Assembly (NCBI RefSeq): GCF_009184865.1
Contig: NZ_CP045096.1
Location: 1,364,001-1,428,000, forward strand
Reading direction: 5' to 3'
DNA length: 64,000 nt
Source: Streptomyces phaeolivaceus
Lineage (GTDB): Bacteria > Actinomycetota > Actinomycetes > Streptomycetales > Streptomycetaceae
The notes under the pieces are model-generated. The model was not told the DNA's origin. It saw only the letters and a program-made list of their open reading frames with translations, and did not search any database. Numbering within the stretch: the first letter of the stretch is position 1; every line of letters begins with the position of its first letter. Both the position numbers and the translations under genes were made by a program. Shown here one piece after another: positions 51,383-60,421 of this stretch.

Positions 51383-52180
51383 TCAGACGCCGGGGACGAG
51401 GGCCCCGTAGAGACCGGGGCGCCGGTCCTGGAGGTACGGATTCGTCTCGCGGGAGGCCGCGAGGAAGGCGGGGTCGACCTCGGCGAGGACGAGTTCCTCG
51501 TCGCGTCCGGCGCGGGTGCGGGCGACCCCGTCGGGCCCGGCCAGCGTGGACAGCCCGACGAACTCGAACTCCCCTTCCTGGCCGACCCGGTTGACGTAGG
51601 CGACGTACATCTGGTTCTCGAAGGCCCGCACCGGGATCATCGACTCGGCGACGAACTGGAACGGATGCATCTGGGCCGTGGGCACGAGGAGCAGGTCGGT
51701 GCCGGCGAGGGCGTGGGCGCGGACGTTCTCCGGGAATTCCACGTCGTAGCAGATCAGGATCCCGACGCGGAGCCCGCACAACTCGGCCTGGACGACGGAC
51801 CGTTCGCCCGCCGTGAAGTGGTCTCGCTCGAAGCAGCCGAAGAGATGGGTCTTGCGGTAGTTCGCCAGCCGGACGCCGTCGGCGGAGACGAGCTGCGCCG
51901 AGTTGAAGACCGCGTCACCGGCGCGCTCGGGATACCCGTACGCGATCGCGACCCGGTGCCGCTCCGCGATCTCGGCGACCGCGTCGGCCGAGTCCCCGTC
52001 GGCCGCCTCGGCGAGCCGCTCGATGTCGTCCCCGATCGCGTATCCGGTCAGGAACATCTCCGGCGCCACCACGAGCCCCGCCCCGGCCTCGGCGGCCCGC
52101 CCGGCGGCCTCGTCGAGCACCCTCAGATTCCCACCGACCGAACCGGGCCGACCGGAGCTCTGGAGCAGGGCGGTACGCAT
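51383..52180 (-). CDS. Nitrilase-family carbon-nitrogen hydrolase (amidase)
   Basis: 265 residues, complete. The catalytic triad is visible: Glu in LVVAPEMFLTGYAIGD (about residue 41), Lys in NYRKTHLFGCFE and Cys in GILICYDVEFPENVRAHAL. This is the omega-amidase/aliphatic-type amidase branch, not a nitrile hydrolase with long extensions. It hydrolyses an amide to acid and ammonia. First gene of the pair with the amine oxidase; the two reactions would turn an amino acid into the corresponding acetic acid. Confidence 0.92.
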   Translation of the reverse strand: MRTALLQSSGRPGSVGGNLRVLDEAAGRAAEAGAGLVVAPEMFLTGYAIGDDIERLAEAADGDSADAVAEIAERHRVAIAYGYPERAGDAVFNSAQLVSADGVRLANYRKTHLFGCFERDHFTAGERSVVQAELCGLRVGILICYDVEFPENVRAHALAGTDLLLVPTAQMHPFQFVAESMIPVRAFENQMYVAYVNRVGQEGEFEFVGLSTLAGPDGVARTRAGRDEELVLAEVDPAFLAASRETNPYLQDRRPGLYGALVPGV

Positions 52181-52352
52181 GCGTGATCCTCACCGGGACG
52201 AAGGGGGTTTGGGGGCCAGATAGACGGTACGGCCGCCGCGCCACCCCGAACAAGCGGCGGCCGTTGCGCACCGATGGACGATTCATTGCGCACGACCCCG
52301 GCCACACGACGATTCGTTGCGCGCCTGAGAAAGCGCACCACCCGCGCCCTCC

Positions 52353-52400
52353 AGGGGCGCGGGGAACTGCGCGACCAGCCACACCAAACCCGCAGCCGCC
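52353..52400 (+). repeat. Dispersed intergenic repeat, family A, copy 3
   Basis: AGGGGCGCGGGGAACTGCGC starts the element and GACCAGCCACAC follows. The preceding GCGCCC pairs with GGGCGC, so a hairpin can form. It lies between the nitrilase start and the end of the MFS gene, both on the minus strand. Confidence 0.8.
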
Positions 52401-52424
52401 CACGAACCCCCACGCCCCACCCCC

Positions 52425-53630
52425 CTACACGCCCCTCCGCCCCACCAGAACCCCCGCCGTCACCAGATACGGCACCGCGAACACGGCGAACGCGACCGCA
52501 TGCGTAGAGCCCGCACCCCCGATCACCGCGTACACGGCGAAGGCGGCGACCGTCGCCGTCTCGGTCCCCATGCTCGCCACGGACGTGAGCGTCGCCCGCC
52601 GCGCCCCCTCGATCCGGTCCTGCAACCGCGCGTCGGCGAGCACATTGACCAGCTGGAACCCACCGAAGGCGACGGCCACCAGCCCGATACCGACCGGCGT
52701 CCCCATCAGCGCCCCCACGGCCAGCGCGAAGGCCGCGCCCGCCAGCACCACCCCCAGCCCGGCCTTGCCCAACCGCTCCGCCACCCCGGTCAGCAGGCTG
52801 CCGATCGCCGGCCCCACCCAGATCACCAGCAGCAGATACGGCACCGTCTGCTCGGCCACCCCGGTGTCCCGGACCAGCAGCGGCGTGTACTCGTCGAGCG
52901 CGCCCCAGACCGCGCCGACGGCCGGGACGAGCAGCATCGCTCCCCGTACCGAACGGTCCCGGCGGACCTCGGCCAGTCCGGCCCGCAGCGTGGCGAGGGC
53001 GGAGGCCGCCGCGTCCTTCCCCTCAGCCGCGGCCTTCCGGTGCTCGGGGAAGCGTGTCGCCACCAGCGAGGTCAGCACACAGACCAGCACACTCGCCGCG
53101 CCCACGGCCGGATGGCCGCCGAGGTCGAGCACGGGCCCGGCCAGTCCCATCGCCGCCATCACGGCGACCATGCCGACCGCCTGGGCGCGGCCGTTGATCC
53201 GCGCGTACCGGTCGGCCGCGCCGAGCCGGTCCAGTTCGTCGTAGACGAGTGCCTCCAGCGCCCCGGAGCCGAGCGCGCCGCGCACGCCCCAGAGCACGAA
53301 GCCGAGCGCGAATGCCCAGTACGACGGGACGATCACCCACAGGGCGAAGCCGGCCGCGGTGAGCAGGGGCCCCAGCCGGAGCAGCATCCGCCGGGACACG
53401 GCGTCGGCCCAGGCGCCGGACGGCACCTCCAGCACGATCCCGGTGATCGACCACAGGGCGAACAGGGAGGAGATCTGCCAGATCGACAGGCCGGTGTCGC
53501 TGAACAGCAGCGCGTACACCGGGTAGAGCAGCACGAAGTCGTCGAGGAACGCGTAGCCGTACAGCGTGGCCGTCAGCCGCCGGACACCACTGGTCCGGAC
53601 ACCGGGCACGCGCGCGGGTGAGAGAGTCAT
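52425..53630 (-). CDS. MFS transporter
   Basis: 401 residues, 12 membrane helices. The N-terminus RRLTATLYGYAFLDDFVLLY and the loop GAWADAVSRRMLL are seen; FVLWGVRGALGSGALEALVY matches an efflux-type family without known substrate. The start at 53630 (MTLSPARVPG) is preferred: an in-frame ATG at 53711 would add 27 residues without coding character. Single gene. Confidence 0.87.
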   Translation of the reverse strand: MTLSPARVPGVRTSGVRRLTATLYGYAFLDDFVLLYPVYALLFSDTGLSIWQISSLFALWSITGIVLEVPSGAWADAVSRRMLLRLGPLLTAAGFALWVIVPSYWAFALGFVLWGVRGALGSGALEALVYDELDRLGAADRYARINGRAQAVGMVAVMAAMGLAGPVLDLGGHPAVGAASVLVCVLTSLVATRFPEHRKAAAEGKDAAASALATLRAGLAEVRRDRSVRGAMLLVPAVGAVWGALDEYTPLLVRDTGVAEQTVPYLLLVIWVGPAIGSLLTGVAERLGKAGLGVVLAGAAFALAVGALMGTPVGIGLVAVAFGGFQLVNVLADARLQDRIEGARRATLTSVASMGTETATVAAFAVYAVIGGAGSTHAVAFAVFAVPYLVTAGVLVGRRGV

Positions 53631-53775
53631 GAGGCCTTCCCGAGGGAGCGGATCGGACGTCGGAGACACGACGTCCGAGGCGGTCCTCGGGCGGCACGGC
53701 TGGTGGATCAATGTCGCCAGGTCATGACACCGATGCTAGTCGGGGCGCCCCGTCCGGCCCAGTGGAATACGGGGA

Positions 53776-55278
53776 TCACTCCCGGGCGGTCACGGCCGGG
53801 CCCAGCGCGAACGTGGTGATCACCGCGGCGTGGTCGGACGGCCAGTCGTTGTCCTCGACGTCCGGCCAGCGGCGGGGTGTGCCGCTGACGTACGTCCGGG
53901 AGTCGAGCACCGCGAGGCCCCGGTGCAGGACGAAGTCGATGCGGTCCTGCGGCTCGGGCCGGCCGCTGCCGTCCTCGTGGGCGACGTGGATCGGCGACCA
54001 GGTGTGACCGGGCCGCCGTACGGGGTCGGGGTGCGCCTCGCGGTAGGAGTCGCGCAGGCCCGCGCGCTCGGCGGCCCTGCTCACCGGCCAGTCGACGTCC
54101 GTGCGGTCGAGGTGCGAGGGGGCGTTGAAGTCGCCGACCAGGACGACCGGCACGGCCGGCGCCCCCGACCCGCCCGGGGTGGTGTCCTCGATCCGGCGCA
54201 GGCAGTCCCGCAGCTGGGCGAGGCGTACCTCCTCGTGGGCGATCAGCTCGGCGGCGGGCAGCCCGTCGAAGGCGGCCTCGTAGGGCCCGTACGGCTGGTA
54301 GTCGAGGTGGACGGTCCAGATGTCCACCTCGGTGCCGGAGTCGGTGCTGATCCGGACGCCCGCCGCGCCGTGGAAGCCGACGTCGGGGTCGCCGAGGCGG
54401 GCCGTGATCGGGTGGCGGCTGATGATGCCGAGGTTGTCGCCGGCCCGGTGGTGGTGCCAGCCGAGGGCGTCGGCCAGTTCCTGGGCGGCGGTGCCGTACG
54501 TCTCCTGGAGGCCGACCACGTCGACACCGGTCTCAGTGATGATCTTGAGCTGTTTGGCCCGATGGTCGCGGACCTTGGTGCCGCCGTGCCAGAGGTTCCA
54601 GGTCATCACGCGCAGGGCGGGCCCGTCGGGGGCGACCAGCAGGCGCAGGCTCGCCGGGGTCACGGCCTCCAGGCTGTCCCGTACGGTCCGGCCCGGGGCC
54701 TCGTCGATGGGGGCGAGCGAGGGCACGGCCAGCACCACGCAGCCCGCGGCCTCGGCGGAGGTGACCCCGGTCCGGGTGTCCTCGACGGCGACACAGGCGG
54801 CGGGGTCGACGCCGAGGGAGCGGCAGGCGGCGAGATAGGGGTCGGGGGCGGGTTTGGTGTGCTCGGTGTCGTCGGCGGTGACCGAGACGGCGAACAGGTC
54901 GCGGCCGAGGACGTCGAGGACGGTGTCGGCGACGGCGCGCGGGGAGGCGGTGACCAGGGCGGTGGGGACGCCCTCGCGGGCCAGCGCCCGCAGCAGTTCC
55001 AGCGCGCCCGGCCGGGGCACGATCCCGGTGCGGACCCGGTCGGCGAACTCCCGGTGCAGGTCGGCGGCCAGCGCGTCCCGTTCGGCTCCGGTGAGCCCGG
55101 CGAGCCAGGCGGCGGTGTGCTCGACCGGGCGGCCCAGGACGTCGGGCTGGTCGGCCTCGGTCAGCGCGCGCCCGAGGCCGGCGGCCACGTCTTCGACCGC
55201 CTCCCACCACAGCCGCTCGGTGTCGACGAGCGTGCCGTCCATGTCGAACAGGGCGGCTTGGAGCGGGAGTCGAGACAA
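53776..55278 (-). CDS. HAD phosphatase - EEP phosphodiesterase fusion
   Basis: 500 residues, two enzymes in one chain. Residues 1 to about 215 are a HAD beta-phosphoglucomutase-like phosphatase: AALFDMDGTLVDTERLW (nucleophile Asp), ALVTASPRAV, HTKPAPDPY and AVEDTRTGVTSAEAAG. Residues about 225-495 are an endonuclease/exonuclease/phosphatase domain: RVMTWNLWHGG, VVGLQETYG (Glu), VVLVGDFNAPS, DRIDFVLH and WPSDHAAVI. No signal peptide, so both act in the cytosol. TTG start with weak GAGA. It is the last gene of an ABC importer operon, so it may cleave an imported phosphodiester and dephosphorylate the product. The fusion is unusual. Confidence 0.88.
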   Translation of the reverse strand: MSRLPLQAALFDMDGTLVDTERLWWEAVEDVAAGLGRALTEADQPDVLGRPVEHTAAWLAGLTGAERDALAADLHREFADRVRTGIVPRPGALELLRALAREGVPTALVTASPRAVADTVLDVLGRDLFAVSVTADDTEHTKPAPDPYLAACRSLGVDPAACVAVEDTRTGVTSAEAAGCVVLAVPSLAPIDEAPGRTVRDSLEAVTPASLRLLVAPDGPALRVMTWNLWHGGTKVRDHRAKQLKIITETGVDVVGLQETYGTAAQELADALGWHHHRAGDNLGIISRHPITARLGDPDVGFHGAAGVRISTDSGTEVDIWTVHLDYQPYGPYEAAFDGLPAAELIAHEEVRLAQLRDCLRRIEDTTPGGSGAPAVPVVLVGDFNAPSHLDRTDVDWPVSRAAERAGLRDSYREAHPDPVRRPGHTWSPIHVAHEDGSGRPEPQDRIDFVLHRGLAVLDSRTYVSGTPRRWPDVEDNDWPSDHAAVITTFALGPAVTARE

Positions 55279-55341
55279 GGGTTTCTCTTTCCATGGGGGG
55301 GTTGTCGCCCGGCTGTGGGGGCCGGGCCGCGGGGTGGATGC

Positions 55342-56424
55342 TCAGCGGGTGGTGCGCTCGGCGACCAGCACGGGCCGTTCCGGGAGGCTCACGGTCACGA
55401 CCGCCCCGGCGCCGAGCGTGGCGGCCTCGTGCGTGGGCAGGTCGGCCTTCACCTCGGTGCCGTCGGCGAGCCGGACGGTGAGGCGGGTGGCGGCGCCGAG
55501 GAACGCGGTGGCGACCACCCGGGCCGCCCCGGTGCCGTCGGCGCGTACGGCGACCGCCTCCGGCCGCACCAGCACGTCCACCTCCCCGGCGGTCGGCGCC
55601 GGCCCGTCCACGGGCAGCCGCCGGCCGAGCACCTCGACCGTCGTGCCGTCCAGCCGCCCCGGGATCCGGCTCATCGTGCCGACGAACTCGGCGACGAAGG
55701 CGGTGGCCGGACGGCCGTACAACTCGACGGGCACCGCGCACTGTTCCAGCCGTCCGGCCCGCATCACGGCGACCCGGTCGGCCATGGACAGCGCCTCCTC
55801 CTGGTCGTGGGTGACGAACAGGGTGGTGATGCCCAGCTCCTGCTGGACCCTGCGGATCTCCTCGCGCAGGGTCAGCCGTACCTTGGCGTCGAGGGCGGAG
55901 AGCGGTTCGTCGAGCAGCAGCACCCGGGGCCGCAGGGCGAGCGCGCGGGCGAGGGCGACGCGCTGCTGCTGGCCGCCGGAGAGCTGGTGCGGGTACTGGT
56001 CGCCCTTGTCGGCGAGTCCTACGAGGTCGAGCAACTCGGCGGCCCGGGAGCGTCGTTCAACCGTACGCACCTTGCGCATCCGCAGTCCGAAGGCCACGTT
56101 GTCGAGGGCGCTGAGGTGCGGGAAGAGGCTGTACGACTGGAAGACCATCCCGGCGTCGCGGCGGTGCGCCGGGACCCGGGTGACGTCGGCCCCGTCGACC
56201 AGTACCTCGCCGGAGTCGGGGTGTTCGAAGCCGGCGAGCATCCGCAGCGCGGTGGTCTTGCCGCAGCCGGACGGGCCGAGCAGAGCGAGCAGTTCGCCGG
56301 GCCGGACGGTCAGGTCGAGTCCGTCGAGGGCGACGGTTGTCCCGAACTCACGGCGCAGACCCCGGAATTCGACGGTCGCGGCGGTGTCGGTGGCGGTCTT
56401 CTCAAGTTTGTCGAGCACGGTCAT
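55342..56424 (-). CDS. ABC transporter ATP-binding protein
   Basis: 360 residues. Walker A GPSGCGKTTALR, the Q-loop, signature LSGGQQQRVALARAL, Walker B VLLLDEPLSALD and H-loop TTLFVTHDQEEAL are all intact. Residues about 260-355 are a TOBE-like regulatory domain, as in the PotA/FbpC/PhnT group. It energises the importer formed by the next two permease genes; 3 bp separate it from the permease stop. Confidence 0.96.
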   Translation of the reverse strand: MTVLDKLEKTATDTAATVEFRGLRREFGTTVALDGLDLTVRPGELLALLGPSGCGKTTALRMLAGFEHPDSGEVLVDGADVTRVPAHRRDAGMVFQSYSLFPHLSALDNVAFGLRMRKVRTVERRSRAAELLDLVGLADKGDQYPHQLSGGQQQRVALARALALRPRVLLLDEPLSALDAKVRLTLREEIRRVQQELGITTLFVTHDQEEALSMADRVAVMRAGRLEQCAVPVELYGRPATAFVAEFVGTMSRIPGRLDGTTVEVLGRRLPVDGPAPTAGEVDVLVRPEAVAVRADGTGAARVVATAFLGAATRLTVRLADGTEVKADLPTHEAATLGAGAVVTVSLPERPVLVAERTTR

Positions 56425-56427
56425 GGT

Positions 56428-57291
56428 TCATCCCCCGGAGGCGGAAGCGGTTCGGGTGCGTCCGCCGAAGGAGGCGAGCGCGAGGAGCATGGCCCAGGTG
56501 ACGAGCAGGCTGAGCACCGAGACGGCGACGGAGAGCTGGGCCTGTGAGCCGCTGACGTTGACGATCCACACGGCGAACGGCCGGAAGCCCAGCAGTTGGG
56601 CGACGGTGAACTCGCCGAGGACCAGCGCCAGGGTGAGGAACGCGGAGTTGAGCAGCGCCCCGCGCAGATTGGGCAGCACGGCCCGCACCAGCGCCTGCGG
56701 CCGGCCCGCCCCGCAGCTGCGGGCGGCCTCGACGAGGGTGCGTACGTCCATCGCGCGCAGCCCCGCGTCCAGCGCCCGGTGCACGAAGGGCAGCGCCATC
56801 ACGACGTAGGCGAGGACGAGGACCACGGGGAAGTCGGGGTTCTGGATCGCCACGAAGGTCTGGAACAGCGGGGTCCGGGAGAGGTGTTCCGGCCCCCACT
56901 TGAGCACGGTCCCGAGTCCGGCGACGAACGCGATCGGCGGCACCACCAGCGGCAGCGAGCACACCACCTCGACCACGGGCCGCAGCCGGGGCGCGCCGAG
57001 CCGCAGCGCGACCATGGCGGGCACCATCAGCAGCAGTACGACGGCGATCGTGGCGGCGGCCAGTTCCAGCGAGAGCAGCAGGCTGGTCAGGAAGCCGTCG
57101 GTGCCGAGGATCCGCCCGTACGCGTCGAAGGTGATCCCCTCCCCCGGCACGTCGACCGTGAAGATCACGGAGGCGGCGAGCGGGACGAGGAAGTACAGCC
57201 CGGCGCAGAGGAGGACGAGCGGGCGCCAGGGGGCCGGGCGCACCCGGGCCGGGCGGCGCGGCGCGAGGCGCACCGGGGTCAGGCCAGCCAT
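56428..57291 (-). CDS. ABC transporter permease (second)
   Basis: 287 residues with six membrane helices. The EAA-type coupling loop is TLVEAARSCGAGRPQALVRAVLP, characteristic of the AEP/spermidine/iron-type permeases. The start at 57291 (MAGLTPVRL) overlaps the end of the other permease gene by 13 bp. Acts with the permease at 57279 and the ATPase. Confidence 0.93.
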   Translation of the reverse strand: MAGLTPVRLAPRRPARVRPAPWRPLVLLCAGLYFLVPLAASVIFTVDVPGEGITFDAYGRILGTDGFLTSLLLSLELAAATIAVVLLLMVPAMVALRLGAPRLRPVVEVVCSLPLVVPPIAFVAGLGTVLKWGPEHLSRTPLFQTFVAIQNPDFPVVLVLAYVVMALPFVHRALDAGLRAMDVRTLVEAARSCGAGRPQALVRAVLPNLRGALLNSAFLTLALVLGEFTVAQLLGFRPFAVWIVNVSGSQAQLSVAVSVLSLLVTWAMLLALASFGGRTRTASASGG

Positions 57292-58181
57292 CGCGCACTC
57301 CGTCGTCGCAGGGGCAGGTAGACGGCCATGACCAGGCCGGCGATGAGGACCATGTCGAGGCTGAGGGCGAGCGCCACGTTCTCCTGGCCGACCAGGACGT
57401 TGCCGGAGATGGCGTCGGCGATCTGCAGGGTGACCAGCGGGATCGAACTGCCCACCATGGCCGCGGCGGTGGCGTACGCGGCGAAGGCGCTGCCGAAGAG
57501 GAGCACGAGCCCGCCGAGCAGCGAGGGGGCGAGCACGGGCAGGGCCACGTGGAGCCAGTACTGGAGGCCGGTGGCGCCGTTGTTCCGGGCGGCCTCCCGC
57601 CACTGGACGCGCAGCCCGTCGAGGGCCGGGGTGATGGTGAGGACCATCAGCGGGATCAGGAAGTACAGGTAGACGATGGCCAGTCCCCAGAAGCTGTAGA
57701 GGTCCCAGCCCTTGTCCGTCAGCCCGAACTGCCGGGTCAGCACACCCGCGTTGCCGAGGGTGGCGACGAACGCGAAGGCGAGCGGGACGCCGCCGAAGTT
57801 GGCGAGCACGCCGGAGGCGGTGAGCACGGCCTCGCGCAGCGCCGGGAAGCGGGAGGTCACCACCGCCTGGGCGAGCGGCAGCCCGAGGACGGCCGCGAGT
57901 AGGGCCGAGACCGCGGACAGCTCGACGCTGCCGAGGAGGGCGGTGAGGTAGGCGCCCTGCACGGAGGCGGTCATGTTCGCCGTGGTGTACGAAGTGGCGC
58001 CCGTGGCCGGGTCCTTGACGGTGAAGGCGCCGTTCAGCATGGCGAGCGCGGGCAGCCCGAAGGCGATCGTGACGAAGGCCAGCAGCGGGAGTACGGCGAG
58101 CCAGCCGCCGGTGCGGGGCCGCCGCTTCACGGAAGCGGCGGCCACCAGTCCTGGGTCGGCCTCGGTGACGACGGCGGTCAC
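57279..58181 (-). CDS. ABC transporter permease (first)
   Basis: 300 residues, six membrane helices (GWLAVLPLLAFVTIAFGLPA; SFWGLAIVYLYFLIPLMVLT and others) with the coupling loop WREAARNNGATGLQYWLHVALP. GTG start at 58181 inside the stop of the binding-protein gene (GTGA). It forms the channel with the second permease. Confidence 0.93.
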   Translation of the reverse strand: MTAVVTEADPGLVAAASVKRRPRTGGWLAVLPLLAFVTIAFGLPALAMLNGAFTVKDPATGATSYTTANMTASVQGAYLTALLGSVELSAVSALLAAVLGLPLAQAVVTSRFPALREAVLTASGVLANFGGVPLAFAFVATLGNAGVLTRQFGLTDKGWDLYSFWGLAIVYLYFLIPLMVLTITPALDGLRVQWREAARNNGATGLQYWLHVALPVLAPSLLGGLVLLFGSAFAAYATAAAMVGSSIPLVTLQIADAISGNVLVGQENVALALSLDMVLIAGLVMAVYLPLRRRSARWLA

Positions 58182-59332
58182 CCGGAGACCGCCGCGGCCC
58201 AGCCCTGCGCGAGCACGTCCTTGGCCTTGGTCTGCTGGTCCTCGGTCGGGAACTCGGGGGTGCCGGACACCTCGGGCAGCTTCGCCGCGGCGGTCTTGTC
58301 CAGCGTGCCCGCCTTCTCCATGGCGGGCATCAGGGCCGGGCGGGCGTACCCGGCGAGCCACAGGTTCTGGCCCTCGGCGCTGTAGAGGTACTCCTGCCAG
58401 AGCCGGGCGGCGGCCGGATGGGGTGCGTCCTTGTTGATGGCCTGGGAGTAGTACTGGGAGAACCTGCCGTCCTCGGGAACGACGACCTTCCAGTCCACGC
58501 CCTTGGACTTGAACTCGTCGGCGTACCCGGCGTTGAGGTAGTCCCAGTCGATGCTGATGGGCGTCTCGCCCTTCTCGACGGTGGCCGGGGTGGACTCGAC
58601 GGGCGTGTAGTTGCCGTTCTTCTTCAGCTTGGCGAAGAAGTCCAGGCCGGGCTGGATGTCGTCGAAGGATCCGCCGCTCGCCAGCGACGCCGCCCACACC
58701 CCGCCGAACGCCGAACCCGACTTGGTGGGGTTGCCGTTGAGGGCGACCTGCCCCTTGTACTCGGGCTTCAGCAGGTCGGCGAAGGTCTCGGGGCACTCCT
58801 TGACGCGCTTGGCGTCGCACCCGATGGATATGTAGCCGCCGTAGTCGTTGTACCACTGGCCCTTCGGGTCCTTCTGGCCCTCGGGGAGGTCGTCGAACGC
58901 GGCCACCCTGTACGGCGCGAGCAGGCCCTGCTGGGCGGCGCTGATCGCGAAGGAGCTGCCGAGGTCGAGGACGTCGGGCGCGCGGTCCTGGCCCTTGCGG
59001 GAGGTGACGGCGTTGATCTCGTCCTGGCTGGCCCCGTCCGGGTTCTCCACCTCGATCTTGATGCCGTACTTCTTCTGGAACCCGTCGATCAGTGCCCCGT
59101 AGTCGGCCCAGTCGCGGGGCAGGGCGATCGCGTTGAGCGTGCCCTCCCTCTCGGCCGCGGCGACCAGGGCGTCCATACCGCCGAAGTCCTCGGCCGAGGT
59201 CGCGGTGGCCGCGTTCTCGCCGGTGGCGGTGGTCGAGGTCTCGGGGGCGGCGCCACAGGCGCTCAGGATGAGTGCGGCGACGACGGCGAGGCCGCCGCCC
59301 AGCACGGCGGTTCTCGGCAGGAAGGGGGTCAC
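58178..59332 (-). CDS. ABC transporter substrate-binding lipoprotein
   Basis: 384 residues. A lipoprotein signal ends in ALILSACGAAPE, with the acylated Cys at about residue 26. The mature part is a periplasmic-binding fold of the iron/AEP/spermidine type (LDLGSSFAISAAQQG; PISIDWDYLNAGYADEF; RLWQEYLYSAEGQNLWLAGY). GTG start. First gene of a five-gene operon. The ligand is unknown; the HAD-EEP enzyme and the HutC-type regulator suggest a phosphonate or organophosphate. Confidence 0.92.
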   Translation of the reverse strand: MTPFLPRTAVLGGGLAVVAALILSACGAAPETSTTATGENAATATSAEDFGGMDALVAAAEREGTLNAIALPRDWADYGALIDGFQKKYGIKIEVENPDGASQDEINAVTSRKGQDRAPDVLDLGSSFAISAAQQGLLAPYRVAAFDDLPEGQKDPKGQWYNDYGGYISIGCDAKRVKECPETFADLLKPEYKGQVALNGNPTKSGSAFGGVWAASLASGGSFDDIQPGLDFFAKLKKNGNYTPVESTPATVEKGETPISIDWDYLNAGYADEFKSKGVDWKVVVPEDGRFSQYYSQAINKDAPHPAAARLWQEYLYSAEGQNLWLAGYARPALMPAMEKAGTLDKTAAAKLPEVSGTPEFPTEDQQTKAKDVLAQGWAAAVSG

Positions 59333-59374
59333 GAACTCTCCAGGGGTACGCGCAGGGGACGGTCTCAGCGGAGT

Positions 59375-59390
59375 ACTTGTCTGAACAAGT
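59375..59390. promoter_or_regulatory. Probable HutC/PhnF-type operator
   Basis: ACTTGT-CTGA-ACAAGT is a perfect inverted repeat between the ABC operon (start 59332) and the divergent GntR gene (start 59561). The core TTGT-N4-ACAA fits the sites bound by HutC-subfamily regulators. Confidence 0.75.
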
Positions 59391-59560
59391 TGACGTCAGT
59401 AGGCCTGCACTTCATGTCCCGCACGTAAACACTGGCGAAACCGTCTCCCGCGCTTTTCTGGACAATCGTCGGCCGTTTCGGTTCGGCCACGACACGGCCC
59501 GCGTGTCGTTTAGGCTGGTCAAGCTGTGCACAGTGACGAATGGACGAGCAGAGGGGAAAC

Positions 59561-60301
59561 ATGGCGGCGCGACACGAGGAGATCGCCGAGGCGCTGCGGC
59601 GCGCGATCGACCGTGAGGAGTACACGGTGGGCAGTCTGCTGCCCCCGGAGACCGAACTCGCGGCCCGCTACGGCGTCTCGCGCGGCACCGTCCGGCAGGC
59701 GGTGGCGACGCTGACCGCCGAGGGGCTCATCGGCTCACGCCAGGGCGCCCGCCGGGTGGTCCTGGCCGGCCGCCGCAGCCAGAGCTTCGCGGAGTTGCGC
59801 AGCTTCGCCCAGTGGGCACGCGCGATGGGCCGGGAGGCGACGGGCCGGGTGATCACCCAGGAGTACCGGACGGCCACCGCCGAGGACCGGGTGCGCCTCC
59901 AACTCGCCCCGGGCGCCCGCGTACTGCACGTCCTGCGGCTGCGCGGTCTCGACGGGCAGCCGGTCCTGCTGGAGCGCACGGTCTACGCCGACTGGATCTC
60001 CCCGGCCGTCGAACCGATCGAGCCGGACTGCCCCTCCGTCACCCAACGCCTCCTCGACGACACCGGTCTGGTCTTCGCCTACGGCGAGCACGTCATCGAC
60101 GCCGTGGGCGCCGGCGCCCGCGACGCCGACCTCCTCGCCGTACGCCGCACCAGCCCCCTCCTCCGCGTCCGCCGCGTCACCACCACCCGCGAGGGCCGCC
60201 CGGTGGAATGGTCCGACGACCGCTACCGCCCCGACGCGGTGACCTTCAACGTCCACAACTCGATCGGCAACAACGCCCTGGCGAGGAAAACCGCGGAGTG
60301 A
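59561..60301 (+). CDS. GntR/HutC-family (UTRA) regulator
   Basis: 246 residues. Winged helix at about 1-70 (LLPPETELAARYGVSRGTVRQAVATL), UTRA ligand domain about 90-235 (LRLRGLDGQPVLLERTVYAD; PVEWSDDRYRPDAVTFN). The ATG at 59561 is chosen because AGAGGGG lies 5-6 bp upstream; an in-frame ATG at 59540 lacks one. Its divergence from the ABC importer operon and the TTGT-N4-ACAA palindrome suggest it represses that operon, in the manner of PhnF. Confidence 0.92.
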   Translation: MAARHEEIAEALRRAIDREEYTVGSLLPPETELAARYGVSRGTVRQAVATLTAEGLIGSRQGARRVVLAGRRSQSFAELRSFAQWARAMGREATGRVITQEYRTATAEDRVRLQLAPGARVLHVLRLRGLDGQPVLLERTVYADWISPAVEPIEPDCPSVTQRLLDDTGLVFAYGEHVIDAVGAGARDADLLAVRRTSPLLRVRRVTTTREGRPVEWSDDRYRPDAVTFNVHNSIGNNALARKTAE

Positions 60302-60322
60302 CTTGAAGCCCCGGGCGCACTC

Positions 60323-60398
60323 AAGGGGCGCGGGGCTGCATTCAATGTGCGGCTCCGCCGCGTGGGCGCGACCAGCCCCCCGCGAACCCGCACCCGCC
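60323..60398 (+). repeat. Dispersed intergenic repeat, family B, copy 1
   Basis: It begins AAGGGGCGCGGGGCTGCATT and ends CGAACCCGCACCCGCC, about 76 bp. Inside is GCGGCTCCGCCGC, which can fold. The copy at 62533 is nearly identical, and the first 14 bases are shared with family A. Confidence 0.85.
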
Positions 60399-60421
60399 GA
60401 CGAACCGCCCGCCCCGAGCCC

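Noticed and set aside
53830..56547. Plus-strand frame of 905 codons
   Set aside because: Shadow of the HAD-EEP and ABC ATPase genes, which have intact catalytic motifs on the minus strand.
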